A stretch of DNA of 55,852 nucleotides, taken from the NCBI RefSeq assembly GCF_000955975.1, contig NZ_JYJF01000040.1:1-55852 (forward strand), read 5' to 3'. Shown here one piece after another: positions 44,487-53,877 of this stretch. Position 1 is the stretch's first letter, and the number at the start of each line of letters is the position of its first letter. The DNA comes from Saccharothrix sp. ST-888 (lineage in GTDB: Bacteria > Actinomycetota > Actinomycetes > Streptomycetales > Streptomycetaceae). The translations under genes were made by a program, and so were the position numbers. Below the pieces are notes generated by a model. The model searched no databases and had not been told where the DNA came from. It saw only the letters and a program-made list of their open reading frames with translations.

Positions 44487-46455
44487 AGGAGGTGCCGTGG
44501 TGCTGCGGCGCGGCCTCGCGCCACTGGCTGCCCTGGAGCCGGTAGATCTCGTTGTCCTTCGAGACCGCCAGCACCGGCAGCGCCTGGTCGCCCGAGCGGG
44601 CTTCCGAGGCCGAGACCGAGATCATCGACTCGCCACCCTGCAGCGGGGAGTCGGTGTTCTGCGAACCGTCCGTGCCCACGTAGTGCAGCTGCTGAAGCTT
44701 GCCCGGCTCCTTGCCGAGCACCAGCAGCTGGTCGGTGTCCGCCCAGGAGACCGAGGCGATCTCGCTGAGCAGCGGCGCCACCGGCCGCAGACCGGTGATC
44801 TGCGCCTCCGGCTTGGCCGGTGTGCCCGAGTGCACCACCAGCCCCACCATCAGCGTCCGCGCACCGGAGCTGTCCGCCAGGACGAGTGCCGCCCGCACCC
44901 CGTCCGAGGCGACCTTGAGCGACTGCACGGTACGTCCGCCGAGCTCGCCGACCTCGACGGGGACCACCGAACGGCCGCGCACCATCAGCACCCTGGCGGC
45001 CGCCGGGTCGCGGTCGACCAGCCACAGGTCCTGGCGGCCGTCCCAACTGAGCGAGGTCAGGCCCTGGTTCGGCGAGGTGGCGGCGCTGGTGGCGACCGGA
45101 GTGCCCAGCCGCTCGTTCGTGCCGAGTCCGGCCACGAAGAGCTGCCGCTGGTCACTGCTGACGGCCGCCGCCATGTTGCCGTCCCGCCGCACCGCGACCG
45201 AACCGACCGGTGTCTGACCGGCCTTCGGCTGCCCGAGGTCGCCGAGCACCGGCGTGCCCTCGCCGCTGCCCTGGGTCTGCATCAACTTGCCGGTGTCCGA
45301 AAGGTAGTACGCCTGCGGCAGGCCCTGCGCGCCGGCTGCCAGGCTGCCGGGGGCGACGGCCTGGGCCTGCGAGGCGTTCTGCGAGCAGCCGCCCTTGACC
45401 CCGTTCAGGTCGAGCCGCTCGATCTGCCCCTTGCCCTGCTGGTCGAGCAGGGTGAAGTAGAGCTGATCGGCCATCTGCTGGCAGAGCTTCGGCTGAGCGC
45501 CGAAGTCGGGGACGTTCACCTTGACCGAGATCACCCGGCTGTCGCTCACCGAGACGTCGCCGACCAGCTTCGCACCGTCGAAGGCCGAGTACACCGCCTT
45601 GCCCAGCCAGGCCGAGGGGCCGTCGGCCAGCGCTCGGGCGGCGGCGGTCAGCGGGTCGGTCCGACGCCGCAGATAGATCGGGTCAGGCACCAGGACCGGC
45701 TGCTGCTGGGCGGCCACCGACGGGTCGGAGGCGGCGTAGAAGTAGCGGTGGGTGGCCCGGTAGCCGTTCCGGAAGTTGGTCTGGTCGACGATCAGCCCGT
45801 CCGGCAGCTGATCGATCCGCCACTCCCCCTTGTCCGGCCCCTCCTTCTCCTTCACGAAGGTGAACTTCTCCTGGTAGGGCTCGTTCGCCACCACCCGGTA
45901 GGTGTGCGCCGCGTCGATCTGCCCGACCTTCACCCCGGTGACCGGGATGTCGATGCTCACGTCCTCTGGCTTGGGCGCGCTGATCGTCCGGCTGGGGCTC
46001 TTGGCCAGCACCGTCACGCCCGCCTCCGGCCGCCAGCGGTGCTGGCTGCGCGCGGACGCGGTCAGGTACTTGGACGCGGTGGCGTAGTCGGGCTCGTCCG
46101 CGTTCGAGGCGTCCAGGAAGCCGGTCAGCAGACCGGCCAGGTCCTCGCCCGGGTGCGGCGCCACCGGGAAGACCCGGACCTGGAGGTTCTCCGCTCCGGC
46201 CGCCTGCAGCACCTCCACCCGCTCGGACGGGCCGTCGGCGGGCATCGCGACACAGCCGCTGACCAGCAGCGCGGCCAGCCCGGCCGTCGCCGACCAGCCG
46301 ATCCTGCGGGCGGCCCGGGGGCCGGGGAGACCGGGTATCCGACCTCGTGCACCGGTCGGTCCGGCTGCTGTGCCGACTCCCGGCCCGGCGGCGTCGGTCT
46401 GCGAAGCGGTGGCACCGAGGCGCGCCTCAGTCGTCCTGCCGTCCGTCCCTGGCAT
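44470..46455 (-). CDS. lpqB: lipoprotein LpqB with GerMN domain
   Basis: 661 residues from ATG 46455, with GGAGGGGG 6 nt upstream. The lipobox LVSGC places the acylated Cys at residue 68. The cytoplasmic N-region before the signal helix is unusually long (about 50 residues). After it come an N-terminal domain, a GerMN domain (about 285-375, YLRRRTDPLTAAARALADG and DQLYFTLLDQ) and a C-terminal beta-propeller-like LpqB domain. In mycobacteria LpqB modulates the sensor MtrB. The gene starts within the last 29 bp of mtrB, which implies coupled translation. Third gene of the mtrA-mtrB-lpqB operon. Confidence 0.94.
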   Translation of the reverse strand: MPGTDGRTTEARLGATASQTDAAGPGVGTAAGPTGARGRIPGLPGPRAARRIGWSATAGLAALLVSGCVAMPADGPSERVEVLQAAGAENLQVRVFPVAPHPGEDLAGLLTGFLDASNADEPDYATASKYLTASARSQHRWRPEAGVTVLAKSPSRTISAPKPEDVSIDIPVTGVKVGQIDAAHTYRVVANEPYQEKFTFVKEKEGPDKGEWRIDQLPDGLIVDQTNFRNGYRATHRYFYAASDPSVAAQQQPVLVPDPIYLRRRTDPLTAAARALADGPSAWLGKAVYSAFDGAKLVGDVSVSDSRVISVKVNVPDFGAQPKLCQQMADQLYFTLLDQQGKGQIERLDLNGVKGGCSQNASQAQAVAPGSLAAGAQGLPQAYYLSDTGKLMQTQGSGEGTPVLGDLGQPKAGQTPVGSVAVRRDGNMAAAVSSDQRQLFVAGLGTNERLGTPVATSAATSPNQGLTSLSWDGRQDLWLVDRDPAAARVLMVRGRSVVPVEVGELGGRTVQSLKVASDGVRAALVLADSSGARTLMVGLVVHSGTPAKPEAQITGLRPVAPLLSEIASVSWADTDQLLVLGKEPGKLQQLHYVGTDGSQNTDSPLQGGESMISVSASEARSGDQALPVLAVSKDNEIYRLQGSQWREAAPQHHGTSFTYPG

Positions 46456-48703
46456 GCCGCGCCCCCTCCGTATCGCCGTCCGCAGCACCGTTCCTGTCGG
46501 CACCGTGCCCAGCTGAACCGCTGCTCTCCGCAGCGCCACGACCCGCAGTGCCACGACCCGCAGCCGAGTCGTCCGCTGCTTCGTCGTCCACGGCCGCGCC
46601 GTTCGCAGCCTCGTCGTCCGCCTCGGGCTCCTGCGCCGCCGGACGGACCAGCGGCCGGTCCACCACCACGTGGGCGCCGGTGGCACCGTATCCCGCCGAG
46701 GCGGCACGGACGTCGGAAGGGTCCGAGACCGGCGCCGACGGCAGCTTGCCCAGCCCCGGGCCGATGCTCAGCACCCCGCCCAGGCCGCTGCCGAAGCTGC
46801 TCAGGCCGCCCTCCGGGGTCTCGGGCGTCTCCGGTACCGCCGGAGCGGCGCCGGTGCTCTCGTCCGAGGCGCTCAGCGCGGTCGCCCCCGACGGACGCGC
46901 GGTCCGCCGGTACGGGGTGCCCCGGGCGCCCAGGCCGAGGTTGTGCCGGGAGTCCTCGGGTTCGAGGCGGAACGGCGCCCGGCCGACCTCGCCGCCCCTG
47001 GTGCGGGGCAGGGTGAGCCGGAAGTGCGAGCCGCCGCCCGGCTCGCCCCAGGCCTGGAGCCAGCCGCCGTGCAGATGGGCGTCCTCGACCGCGATCGACA
47101 GGCCCAGGCCGGTGCCGCCGGTGGTCCGCACCCGGGACGGGTCCGCGCGCCAGAAGCGGTGGAAGACCCGGGACGCCTCGCCCGGCTTGAGTCCGATGCC
47201 GTAGTCCCGGACACCGATCGCGACCGCGCCCTCGGCCGAACCGAGCCGGACCACCACGTCCCGGCCCTCGCCGTGCTCCAGCGCGTTGACCACCAGGTTG
47301 CGCAGGATGCGCTCGATCCGCCGGGAGTCCACCTCGGCGACCACCGGGTCCTCGGCACCCCGGATGACCACCGCGCTGCCCTTGGCCTGGGCCAGCGGGT
47401 CGGCGGCCTCCACCACCCGGGTCACGATGTCGCGCAGGTCCACCGGCTCGGCGTCCAGGAGCGCGGCGCCCGCGTCGAACCGGCTGATCTCCAGCAGGTC
47501 GGCGAGCAGCGACTCGAAGCGGTCCAGCTGGTCCTGGAGCAGCTCGGCGGAGCGGGCCGCCATCGGATCGAGGTCCTCGCGGCTGTCGTAGATCAGGTCG
47601 GCGGCCATCCGGACGGTGGTGAGCGGGGTGCGCAGCTCGTGCGAGACGTCCGAGACGAAGCGCCGCTGCACCCGGGAGAGCTCCTCCAGCTGGCGGATCT
47701 GCGCCTGCAGACCGTTGGCCATCCGGTTGAAGGAGTCGCCGAGGCGGGCGATGTCGTCCGTCCCGGTCACCTTCATCCGCTCCTCCAGGTGCCCGGCGGC
47801 GACCCGCTCGGAGATCCCGGCGGCCATCCGTACGGGGGTGACGACCTGACGGACCACCAGCCAGGCGATCCCGCCGAGCAGGATCACCACGAAGACCCCG
47901 GCGGTCGCCAGGGTGCCGGTGACCAGGCCGAGGGTCTTGGTCTCCTGGCCGAAGGAGAAGACGTAGTAGAGCTGGTACGGCCGGCTGTCCGGTCCGGTGA
48001 ACTGCTTGCCGATGACCAGGCCGGGCTCGCTGTAGGACGGGCCGCCGTCGCCGCGCTGGATGTCGGTGACCTTCTCGTGCGCGACCGAGGGGTCGGCGGC
48101 CACGTCCCGGCGCAGCTGGGCCGGGATGCTGCTGGGCAGGATGTTGCCGGAGTACCAGGCCCCGCGCAGTCCGGCGCTGGGGGCGGCCTCCTCCTGGTCG
48201 GTGGTCGGGACCAGGGCGATCACCGAGTAGACGCCCGTGCCGCCGCTGGCGAGGTCCGAGACCTGCTTGATCAGCCAGGTGCTGAGCTCGTCGGCGGTCG
48301 ACTCGCCGCCGCTGGTCCCGGCCTTGGCCTGCAGGTTGATGGCTTCGTTGATCTTCTCCTGCTCGATCTGGAAGCCGCCGATGGCCTGGCCCTGCGCGGA
48401 GTGCTTCTTCGCGTCCAGCAGCCCGGTGCGGACCTGCGCGACCACCACCACGCCGAGCACAAGCACCACGGCCAGCGAGAGCAGCAGGGTCGCGGCGACC
48501 ACCCGCACCTGGATGGAACGGCGGTACAGCGCGAGCACCCGGTGCACCGGGCGCCGGAGCTGACGCGCCACCATGGCCAGCAGGGCGGCCGGACCGCGCC
48601 GGGGCCCGCGGCCCTGGACGGTCGAGCTCAGCACGGCCCCGGGCACAGCGGCTTCCCCGTCGGCGGCGGAGCCCGACGGGGTGTCGTCAGCGTCGTACGT
48701 CAC
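46427..48703 (-). CDS. mtrB: sensor histidine kinase MtrB
   Basis: 758 residues from GTG 48703, 1 bp after the mtrA stop; a GTG at 48733 overlapping mtrA by 29 bp is the alternative. TM1 lies at about 67-90, followed by an extracellular domain to about 260, TM2 at about 264-286, and HAMP at about 287-340. The HisKA phospho-site His355 is in SDVSHELRTPLTTVRM. The HATPase core has N and G boxes (LRNLVVNALEHGEG, GVRDYGIGL and GGTGLGLSI). A C-terminal tail of about 190 residues is disordered and Ala/Gly/Asp-rich. It includes a 15-bp tandem DNA repeat near 46.53 kb encoding GRGTAGRGAAE. It phosphorylates MtrA and controls cell-wall and development genes in actinobacteria. Confidence 0.95.
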   Translation of the reverse strand: MTYDADDTPSGSAADGEAAVPGAVLSSTVQGRGPRRGPAALLAMVARQLRRPVHRVLALYRRSIQVRVVAATLLLSLAVVLVLGVVVVAQVRTGLLDAKKHSAQGQAIGGFQIEQEKINEAINLQAKAGTSGGESTADELSTWLIKQVSDLASGGTGVYSVIALVPTTDQEEAAPSAGLRGAWYSGNILPSSIPAQLRRDVAADPSVAHEKVTDIQRGDGGPSYSEPGLVIGKQFTGPDSRPYQLYYVFSFGQETKTLGLVTGTLATAGVFVVILLGGIAWLVVRQVVTPVRMAAGISERVAAGHLEERMKVTGTDDIARLGDSFNRMANGLQAQIRQLEELSRVQRRFVSDVSHELRTPLTTVRMAADLIYDSREDLDPMAARSAELLQDQLDRFESLLADLLEISRFDAGAALLDAEPVDLRDIVTRVVEAADPLAQAKGSAVVIRGAEDPVVAEVDSRRIERILRNLVVNALEHGEGRDVVVRLGSAEGAVAIGVRDYGIGLKPGEASRVFHRFWRADPSRVRTTGGTGLGLSIAVEDAHLHGGWLQAWGEPGGGSHFRLTLPRTRGGEVGRAPFRLEPEDSRHNLGLGARGTPYRRTARPSGATALSASDESTGAAPAVPETPETPEGGLSSFGSGLGGVLSIGPGLGKLPSAPVSDPSDVRAASAGYGATGAHVVVDRPLVRPAAQEPEADDEAANGAAVDDEAADDSAAGRGTAGRGAAESSGSAGHGADRNGAADGDTEGARHARDGRQDD

Positions 48704-48704
48704 G

Positions 48705-49382
48705 TCAGCTGGGCCCGGCCTTGTAGCCGACACCGCGGACGGTCACCACGATCTCGGGCCGCTCGGGGTCCTTCTCGATCTTGGACCGGAGGCGCTGCAC
48801 ATGGACGTTCACCAGCCGGGTGTCGGCGGCGTGCCGGTAGCCCCAGACCTGCTCCAGCAGCACCTCGCGGGTGAACACCTGCCACGGCTTGCGGGCGAGC
48901 GCGACCAGCAGGTCGAACTCCAGCGGGGTCAGCGGAATGCCCCGGCCGTCCCGCTTGACCGAGTGCCCGGCCACGTCGATGACCAGGTCGCCGATGGTCA
49001 GCTGCTCCGGAGTGGGCTCCTCGGCGCGGCGGAGCCGGGCACGTACCCGGGCCACCAGCTCCTTGGGCTTGAACGGCTTGGTGACGTAGTCGTCGGCACC
49101 GGACTCCAGGCCGACCACGATGTCCACCGTGTCGGTCTTGGCCGTGAGCATGACGATCGGCACGCCGGACTCAGAGCGGATCTGCCGGCAGACATCGATG
49201 CCGTCCCGGCCGGGCAGCATCAGGTCGAGGAGCACCAGGTCGGGCTTGGTCTCCCGGAACACGGCTAGCGCCTTGTCCCCATCCGCGACGAAAAACGGTT
49301 CAAAACCTTCACCACGCAGCACGATGCCGAGCATCTCGGCCAGTGCGGTGTCGTCATCAACGACGAGGACGCGTCCCTTCAT
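48705..49382 (-). CDS. mtrA: OmpR-family response regulator MtrA
   Basis: 225 residues from ATG 49382, with GAGAGGA upstream. The receiver domain covers about 1-120: acidic pocket VVDDD (8-11), phosphoacceptor Asp53 in LLDLMLPGRDG, and Lys in YVTKPFKPKEL. The winged-helix DNA-binding domain covers about 135-225 (LTPLEFDLLVALARKPWQVFTRE and RGVGYKAG). It is a global regulator of cell division, wall turnover and development in actinobacteria. First gene of the operon with mtrB and lpqB. The 252-bp region upstream (49383-49634) is divergent with a membrane-protein gene and holds both promoters. Confidence 0.97.
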   Translation of the reverse strand: MKGRVLVVDDDTALAEMLGIVLRGEGFEPFFVADGDKALAVFRETKPDLVLLDLMLPGRDGIDVCRQIRSESGVPIVMLTAKTDTVDIVVGLESGADDYVTKPFKPKELVARVRARLRRAEEPTPEQLTIGDLVIDVAGHSVKRDGRGIPLTPLEFDLLVALARKPWQVFTREVLLEQVWGYRHAADTRLVNVHVQRLRSKIEKDPERPEIVVTVRGVGYKAGPS

Positions 49383-49634
49383 GCGTCCATCCTCTCATTA
49401 CGGGATTGTGACGTGCCGCACAGCCGTGCCATTTCGGCGCGGAGCACCCCGCCAACTCGGTCATATCGTCGCAAAGTTCGCAGGCCGTGCAGGTCGCACG
49501 GGCTCTTGTCGATCAGCAAGGGGAACACCTCTGGGGCCGATGGCACCACCATGGCACGATGGGCGCCACAGGGTACCGCTCGGTGGTCGCACGAGCACCC
49601 GTGATCTTCCGCAGAGCCGCTACGAGGAGCAGTG

Positions 49635-50900
49635 ATGACCGACACCCCGAGCTGGGCGTCGCCCGGCTCGCCCGAGCCACCGCATGAGGCCGCCGGGCCG
49701 TCGGCACCACCTTCCACCCCCGCACCGGAGCAGGGCACCCCACAGCCGGACGCCGCACAGCCGGCCACCCCGCAGATCCCGCCGCAGGCCGCACCACCGC
49801 AGGGCTGGAGCGCCCCCGGTCCGTACGCCGGCTACGGCGCCGCACCGGGCGCACAGCCCGGGTGGGGCCCACCGCCCGGCCCCGGCGGCTACCACCCCGG
49901 CTGGGGTGCGCCGCCGAGCCCCAAGCCCGGCGTCATCCCGCTGCGCCCGCTCGGGATCGGCGAGATCCTGGACGGCGCCATGTCCACCGTGCGCCGCCAC
50001 TGGCGGACCGCCGTCGGCCTGTCCTTCGGCGTGGCCGCCCTGGAGCAGACGCTCTCCGCGCTCGCCCAGTGGTGGGCGTACGAGTCGCCCCACACCGCCG
50101 GCCCGGCCGTCGCGCTGTTCGCCACCTACCCGGTCAACTTCGTGCTGGGCATCCTCGCGGCCGGCCTGCTGACCATGGTGGTCAGCAAGGCCATCCTGGG
50201 CCGCTCGACCACCCTGGGTGAGGTGTGGCGGGACGCCCGGCCGCAGCTGCTGAAGCTGGCCGGGGTCACCCTCCTGACCAGCCTGATCATCGCCGGGGTC
50301 ATCCTGCTGGCCGCCGTGCCGCTGATAGCCGTGCTGATCGGCGGCCACCCCGACCCCGGGCTGATCGCGCTGCTGTTCCTGCCGATCCTGGCGGCCGTCC
50401 CGGTCGCGCTCTGGCTCGGCATCCAGCTCAGCCTGGCCGCGCCCGCCCTGATGCTGGAGCGGCAGGGCGTGCTGACCGCGCTCGCGCGCTCCCGGCGGCT
50501 CGTCAAGGGCTCGTGGTGGCGGGTCTTCGGCGTCACCCTGATCAGCCGGCTCGTGATCGGCATCGTCGGTTCGATCGTCGCGCTGCCGTTCCTCGTGATC
50601 GGCATGCTGCTGGCCCCGGACGACGCCGGCACGACCGGCAGCCCGTTCGGCGCGTTGGCCGGCGCCCCGCCCGCGATGCTGGCCAGCCTCGCCATCGGCG
50701 GCACCCTGGTCGCCACCATCACCATTCCGGTGCTGGCCGGCGTGAACGTCCTGCTCTACGTCGACCAGCGGATCCGCCGCGAGGCCCTCGACATCGAACT
50801 GGCCCGCGCCGCCGGTCTGCCGGAGTTCGGCGGCACCGGCTGGTCCGGTCCCACCGGCCCGCAGGGCCCGACCGTGCCGGGCGGACCGCAGAGGATCTGA
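49635..50900 (+). CDS. polytopic membrane protein with Pro-rich N-terminus, function unknown
   Basis: 421 residues from ATG 49635, with AGGAG 5 nt upstream; a GTG at 49632 is too close to the ribosome-binding site. The first 95 residues are Pro/Ala/Gly-rich. The remainder has about six hydrophobic segments with VIPLRPLGIGEILDGAMSTVRRHWRT as entry motif. This resembles the actinobacterial group often annotated as glycerophosphoryl diester phosphodiesterase membrane domain proteins, though no phosphodiesterase motif is visible. It lies 5 bp upstream of a DUF4129 gene, so it is probably the first gene of the MoxR-DUF58 operon. It is divergent from mtrA. Confidence 0.8.
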   Translation: MTDTPSWASPGSPEPPHEAAGPSAPPSTPAPEQGTPQPDAAQPATPQIPPQAAPPQGWSAPGPYAGYGAAPGAQPGWGPPPGPGGYHPGWGAPPSPKPGVIPLRPLGIGEILDGAMSTVRRHWRTAVGLSFGVAALEQTLSALAQWWAYESPHTAGPAVALFATYPVNFVLGILAAGLLTMVVSKAILGRSTTLGEVWRDARPQLLKLAGVTLLTSLIIAGVILLAAVPLIAVLIGGHPDPGLIALLFLPILAAVPVALWLGIQLSLAAPALMLERQGVLTALARSRRLVKGSWWRVFGVTLISRLVIGIVGSIVALPFLVIGMLLAPDDAGTTGSPFGALAGAPPAMLASLAIGGTLVATITIPVLAGVNVLLYVDQRIRREALDIELARAAGLPEFGGTGWSGPTGPQGPTVPGGPQRI

Positions 50901-50905
50901 CAGAG

Positions 50906-51613
50906 ATGGCCATCTGGGGGGAAGGGACGCTGCTGCTCGCGAGCGGCGCCCCGGTCACCGTCCCACGCGACCCGGCCCGTGACGACGCCCGCCGGGAGCT
51001 CCTCAACCCCGTCTACCACCAGCACGACCCGAGCCTGCTGCAACAGCTGATGACCTGGATCCAGGACCAGCTCGGCCACGCGCTGTCGCAGGTCGGCTCC
51101 GTGGGCAGCAGCGGTGTCACCGGCCTGCTGTTCTTCCTGGTGGTGGCGGTGCTGATCGGCGCCGCCCTGTGGTGGCGCCTGGGCGCCCCCCGCCGCCGGG
51201 TCCAGAGCGCCGCAGCCCTGTTCGCCGCCGAAGGGCCGCGCACCGCCGCCCAGCACCGCAGCGCCGCAGCCGCGCACGCCGCCGCGGGCGAGTGGTCCGC
51301 CGCCGTCCGGGAGCAGATGCGCGCCCTGGTCAGGGCCCTGGAGGAGCGCACCGTCCTCGACGTACGCCCCGGGCGCACCGCCGACGAGGCCGCCGCCGAG
51401 GCCGGCCGCGCCCTGCCCGCGCACACCACCGCGCTGGCCGACGCCGCCCGCACCTTCGACGGCATCGCCTACGGGGACCGGACCGCCGACCGGACCGCCT
51501 ACCAGTCCCTGCTCGACCTCGACCGGGCCCTCCAGCGGGCCACGCCCGTGCTCACCGGGACGCCCGCACCGACCGCACCGGTCCCCGTCCCGACCGGCGG
51601 AGGCACCGCATGA
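50906..51613 (+). CDS. DUF4129 domain membrane protein
   Basis: 235 residues from ATG 50906. A short outer region (about 1-70) leads to one TM helix (about 71-90, GLLFFLVVAVLIGAALWWRLG). The cytoplasmic DUF4129 domain occupies about 125-225 (AGEWSAAVREQMRALVRALEERTVLDVRPGRTADEAA). DUF4129 proteins regularly accompany MoxR/DUF58 operons. Its stop overlaps the start of the next gene by 4 bp (ATGA). Confidence 0.88.
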   Translation: MAIWGEGTLLLASGAPVTVPRDPARDDARRELLNPVYHQHDPSLLQQLMTWIQDQLGHALSQVGSVGSSGVTGLLFFLVVAVLIGAALWWRLGAPRRRVQSAAALFAAEGPRTAAQHRSAAAAHAAAGEWSAAVREQMRALVRALEERTVLDVRPGRTADEAAAEAGRALPAHTTALADAARTFDGIAYGDRTADRTAYQSLLDLDRALQRATPVLTGTPAPTAPVPVPTGGGTA

Positions 51614-52842
51614 CGCTCACCGCCACCCGCACCGGGACGGCCGGCAGCACCTCCCCGACCGGCCGTCAACTCTGGCTGCGCTCCCGCTGGTTCCTGCTCT
51701 TCGCGGTCCTGCTGCTGCTCGTCGGCCTGCTGGTCGCCGGCCTCGGCAGCCACGGGCAGTACCCACCGCTGGACCCGCGCTCCCCCGACCGCGACGGCGC
51801 CCGCGCGGTGGTCCACCTGTTGGAGAAGCAGGGCCTGACGACCCGTACGGTCGACACCGAGGACACCCTGGCCGACGCGCTCGCCGAACCCGGCAGCACC
51901 GTGGTCCTCCCCGAACCCGACCTGATGACGACCACTCAACTCCGGCGGCTGGCACAGGTCCGGCGGGGCAGCGACAGCCGCCTGGTACTGATCTCGCCCG
52001 AGGCCGCCGCACTCGCCGCCTTCACCCCCGGCATCACCCTGGCGACCACCGCCAACGGCATACCGAAGAGCGCCGGCTCCACCGGCGTCCCCGCGGACTG
52101 CCCCCTCCCCGAGGCCACCCTGGCCGGCCACGCCGAACTCGGCGGCCTGCTCTACCGGCCCGGCGCCGACGACACCGGGTGCTACCCGAGGTTCGGCGCC
52201 TACCCGCTGGTCCGGCACACCGACCCCGGCTCGCGCGAGCTGGTCGTCCTCGGCTCCGGCCGCCTGCTGACCAACGAGCGGCTCGCCAAGGACGGCAACG
52301 CCGCCCTCGGCCTGAGCCTGCTCGGCTCCCGCCACCAGCTCATCTGGTACCTCCCCGACTACGCCGCCGCGGCCCGGTCCGGCGACGGCAGCGCCGCGGG
52401 GCCGCAGCGCACCCTCACCGACTACATCCCCGAGGGCTGGACCTGGGCCGGCCTCCAACTCGTCCTCGCCGCGCTGCTCGCAGCCTTCTGGCGCGGCCGC
52501 CGCCTCGGGCCCGTGGTCACCGAGAACCTCCCCGTCGTGGTCCGCGCCACCGAGACCACCGAGGGCCGGGCCCGCCTCTACCAGCGCGCCAAGGCCCGCG
52601 GCCGCGCCGCCGACGCGCTCCGCCAGGCCGCCCGGCACCGGCTCGCCCCCGCCCTGGGCGTAGCGCTCACCGCGGGCGAACCGGACCCCACCGCGCTCTG
52701 CGCCGCCGTCGCCGACCGACTCGGACGGCCCGCCGCCGAGGTCCACGCGCTGCTGTACGGCACCCCACCCACCGACGACGCCGCCCTGGTGCGGTTCACC
52801 GACGACCTCGATGCCCTGGAAAGGCAGGTACGACAGCCGTGA
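51610..52842 (+). CDS. DUF4350 domain membrane protein
   Basis: 410 residues from ATG 51610. TM1 lies at about 27-46. The DUF4350 domain occupies about 50-250 and begins with PRSPDRDGARAVVHLLEKQGL. A second TM helix (about 275-296, WTWAGLQLVLAALLAAFWRGRRLGPVV) and a cytoplasmic helical C-terminus end the protein. The family is associated with MoxR ATPases. Both ends are coupled: a 4-bp ATGA overlap upstream and a 4-bp GTGA overlap with the MoxR gene downstream. Confidence 0.88.
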   Translation: MTLTATRTGTAGSTSPTGRQLWLRSRWFLLFAVLLLLVGLLVAGLGSHGQYPPLDPRSPDRDGARAVVHLLEKQGLTTRTVDTEDTLADALAEPGSTVVLPEPDLMTTTQLRRLAQVRRGSDSRLVLISPEAAALAAFTPGITLATTANGIPKSAGSTGVPADCPLPEATLAGHAELGGLLYRPGADDTGCYPRFGAYPLVRHTDPGSRELVVLGSGRLLTNERLAKDGNAALGLSLLGSRHQLIWYLPDYAAAARSGDGSAAGPQRTLTDYIPEGWTWAGLQLVLAALLAAFWRGRRLGPVVTENLPVVVRATETTEGRARLYQRAKARGRAADALRQAARHRLAPALGVALTAGEPDPTALCAAVADRLGRPAAEVHALLYGTPPTDDAALVRFTDDLDALERQVRQP

Positions 52843-53837
52843 CCGAACAGGTCTCCACCCCGGCACCCGCGACGGCCCCGGCGGCCTCCGACGACCCGCG
52901 CGCCGCCCTCACCGCCCTGCGCGCCGAGATCGCCAAGGCCGTGGTCGGCCAGGACGCCGCCGTCACCGGGTTGGTCGTCGCCCTGCTCTGCGGCGGCCAC
53001 GTCCTGCTCGAAGGCGTCCCGGGCGTGGCCAAGACGCTGCTGGTCCGCACCCTGTCCACAGCGCTCAGCCTGGAGACCAAGCGGATCCAGTTCACCCCCG
53101 ACCTGATGCCCGGCGACGTCACCGGCTCGCTCGTCTACGACGCCCGCACCGCCGAGTTCTCCTTCCAGCCGGGACCGGTCTTCACCAACCTGCTGCTCGC
53201 GGACGAGATCAACCGCACCCCGCCGAAGACCCAGTCCTCCCTGCTGGAGGCCATGGAGGAGCGCCAGGTCACCGTCGACGGCGAACCCCGCCGACTGCCC
53301 GTCCCCTTCCTGGTCGCCGCCACCCAGAACCCGGTCGAGTACGAGGGCACCTACCCCCTGCCCGAGGCCCAGCTGGACCGCTTCCTGCTCAAGCTGGTCC
53401 TCCCGCTGCCCGACCGCGACCAGGAGTTCCAGGTCCTCACCCGGCACGCGGCCGGCTTCGACCCGCGCGACCTCGCCGCCGCAGGCGTCCGCCCGGTCGC
53501 CGGACCCGCCGACATCGCCGCCGCCCAGGCCCTGATCGCCAAGCTGACCGTCTCCCCCGAGGTGCTCGCCTACATCGTGGACATCTGCCGGGCCACCCGG
53601 CAGTCGCCCTCGCTCTCCATCGGCGTCTCCCCGCGCGGAGCCACCGCTCTGCTGAACACCTCCCGCGCCTGGGCCTGGCTGGCCGGCCGCGACTACGTCA
53701 CCCCCGACGACGTCAAGGCCCTCGCCCTGCCCACCCTGCGGCACCGCATCCAGCTTCGCGCCGAGGCCGAGATGGAGGGCGTCACCGCCGACTCCGTCAT
53801 CCAGGCCGTCCTCGCCCAGACCCCCGCGCCGCGCTGA
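52839..53837 (+). CDS. MoxR-family AAA+ ATPase
   Basis: 332 residues from GTG 52839. Walker A is GVPGVAKT (59-66), Walker B LLLADEINRTPPKTQSSLLEAM, and sensor 1 AATQNPVEYEGTYPLPEAQLDRF. The C-terminal lid carries the sensor 2 region SPRGATALLNTSRAWA. MoxR ATPases act as chaperones that insert cofactors or assemble complexes, usually with a VWA-type DUF58 partner, encoded next here. Start and stop codons of neighbouring genes overlap, which supports stoichiometric expression. Confidence 0.94.
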   Translation: MTEQVSTPAPATAPAASDDPRAALTALRAEIAKAVVGQDAAVTGLVVALLCGGHVLLEGVPGVAKTLLVRTLSTALSLETKRIQFTPDLMPGDVTGSLVYDARTAEFSFQPGPVFTNLLLADEINRTPPKTQSSLLEAMEERQVTVDGEPRRLPVPFLVAATQNPVEYEGTYPLPEAQLDRFLLKLVLPLPDRDQEFQVLTRHAAGFDPRDLAAAGVRPVAGPADIAAAQALIAKLTVSPEVLAYIVDICRATRQSPSLSIGVSPRGATALLNTSRAWAWLAGRDYVTPDDVKALALPTLRHRIQLRAEAEMEGVTADSVIQAVLAQTPAPR

Positions 53838-53877
53838 CAGCTGCTCAACCCACAGCACCACCAAGGGAGTACACCCC

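Noticed and set aside
48704..48733. mtrB start at GTG 48733 overlapping mtrA
   Set aside because: Possible, but the GTG at 48703 directly follows the mtrA stop and fits the usual streptomycete MtrB start. Kept only as the alternative.
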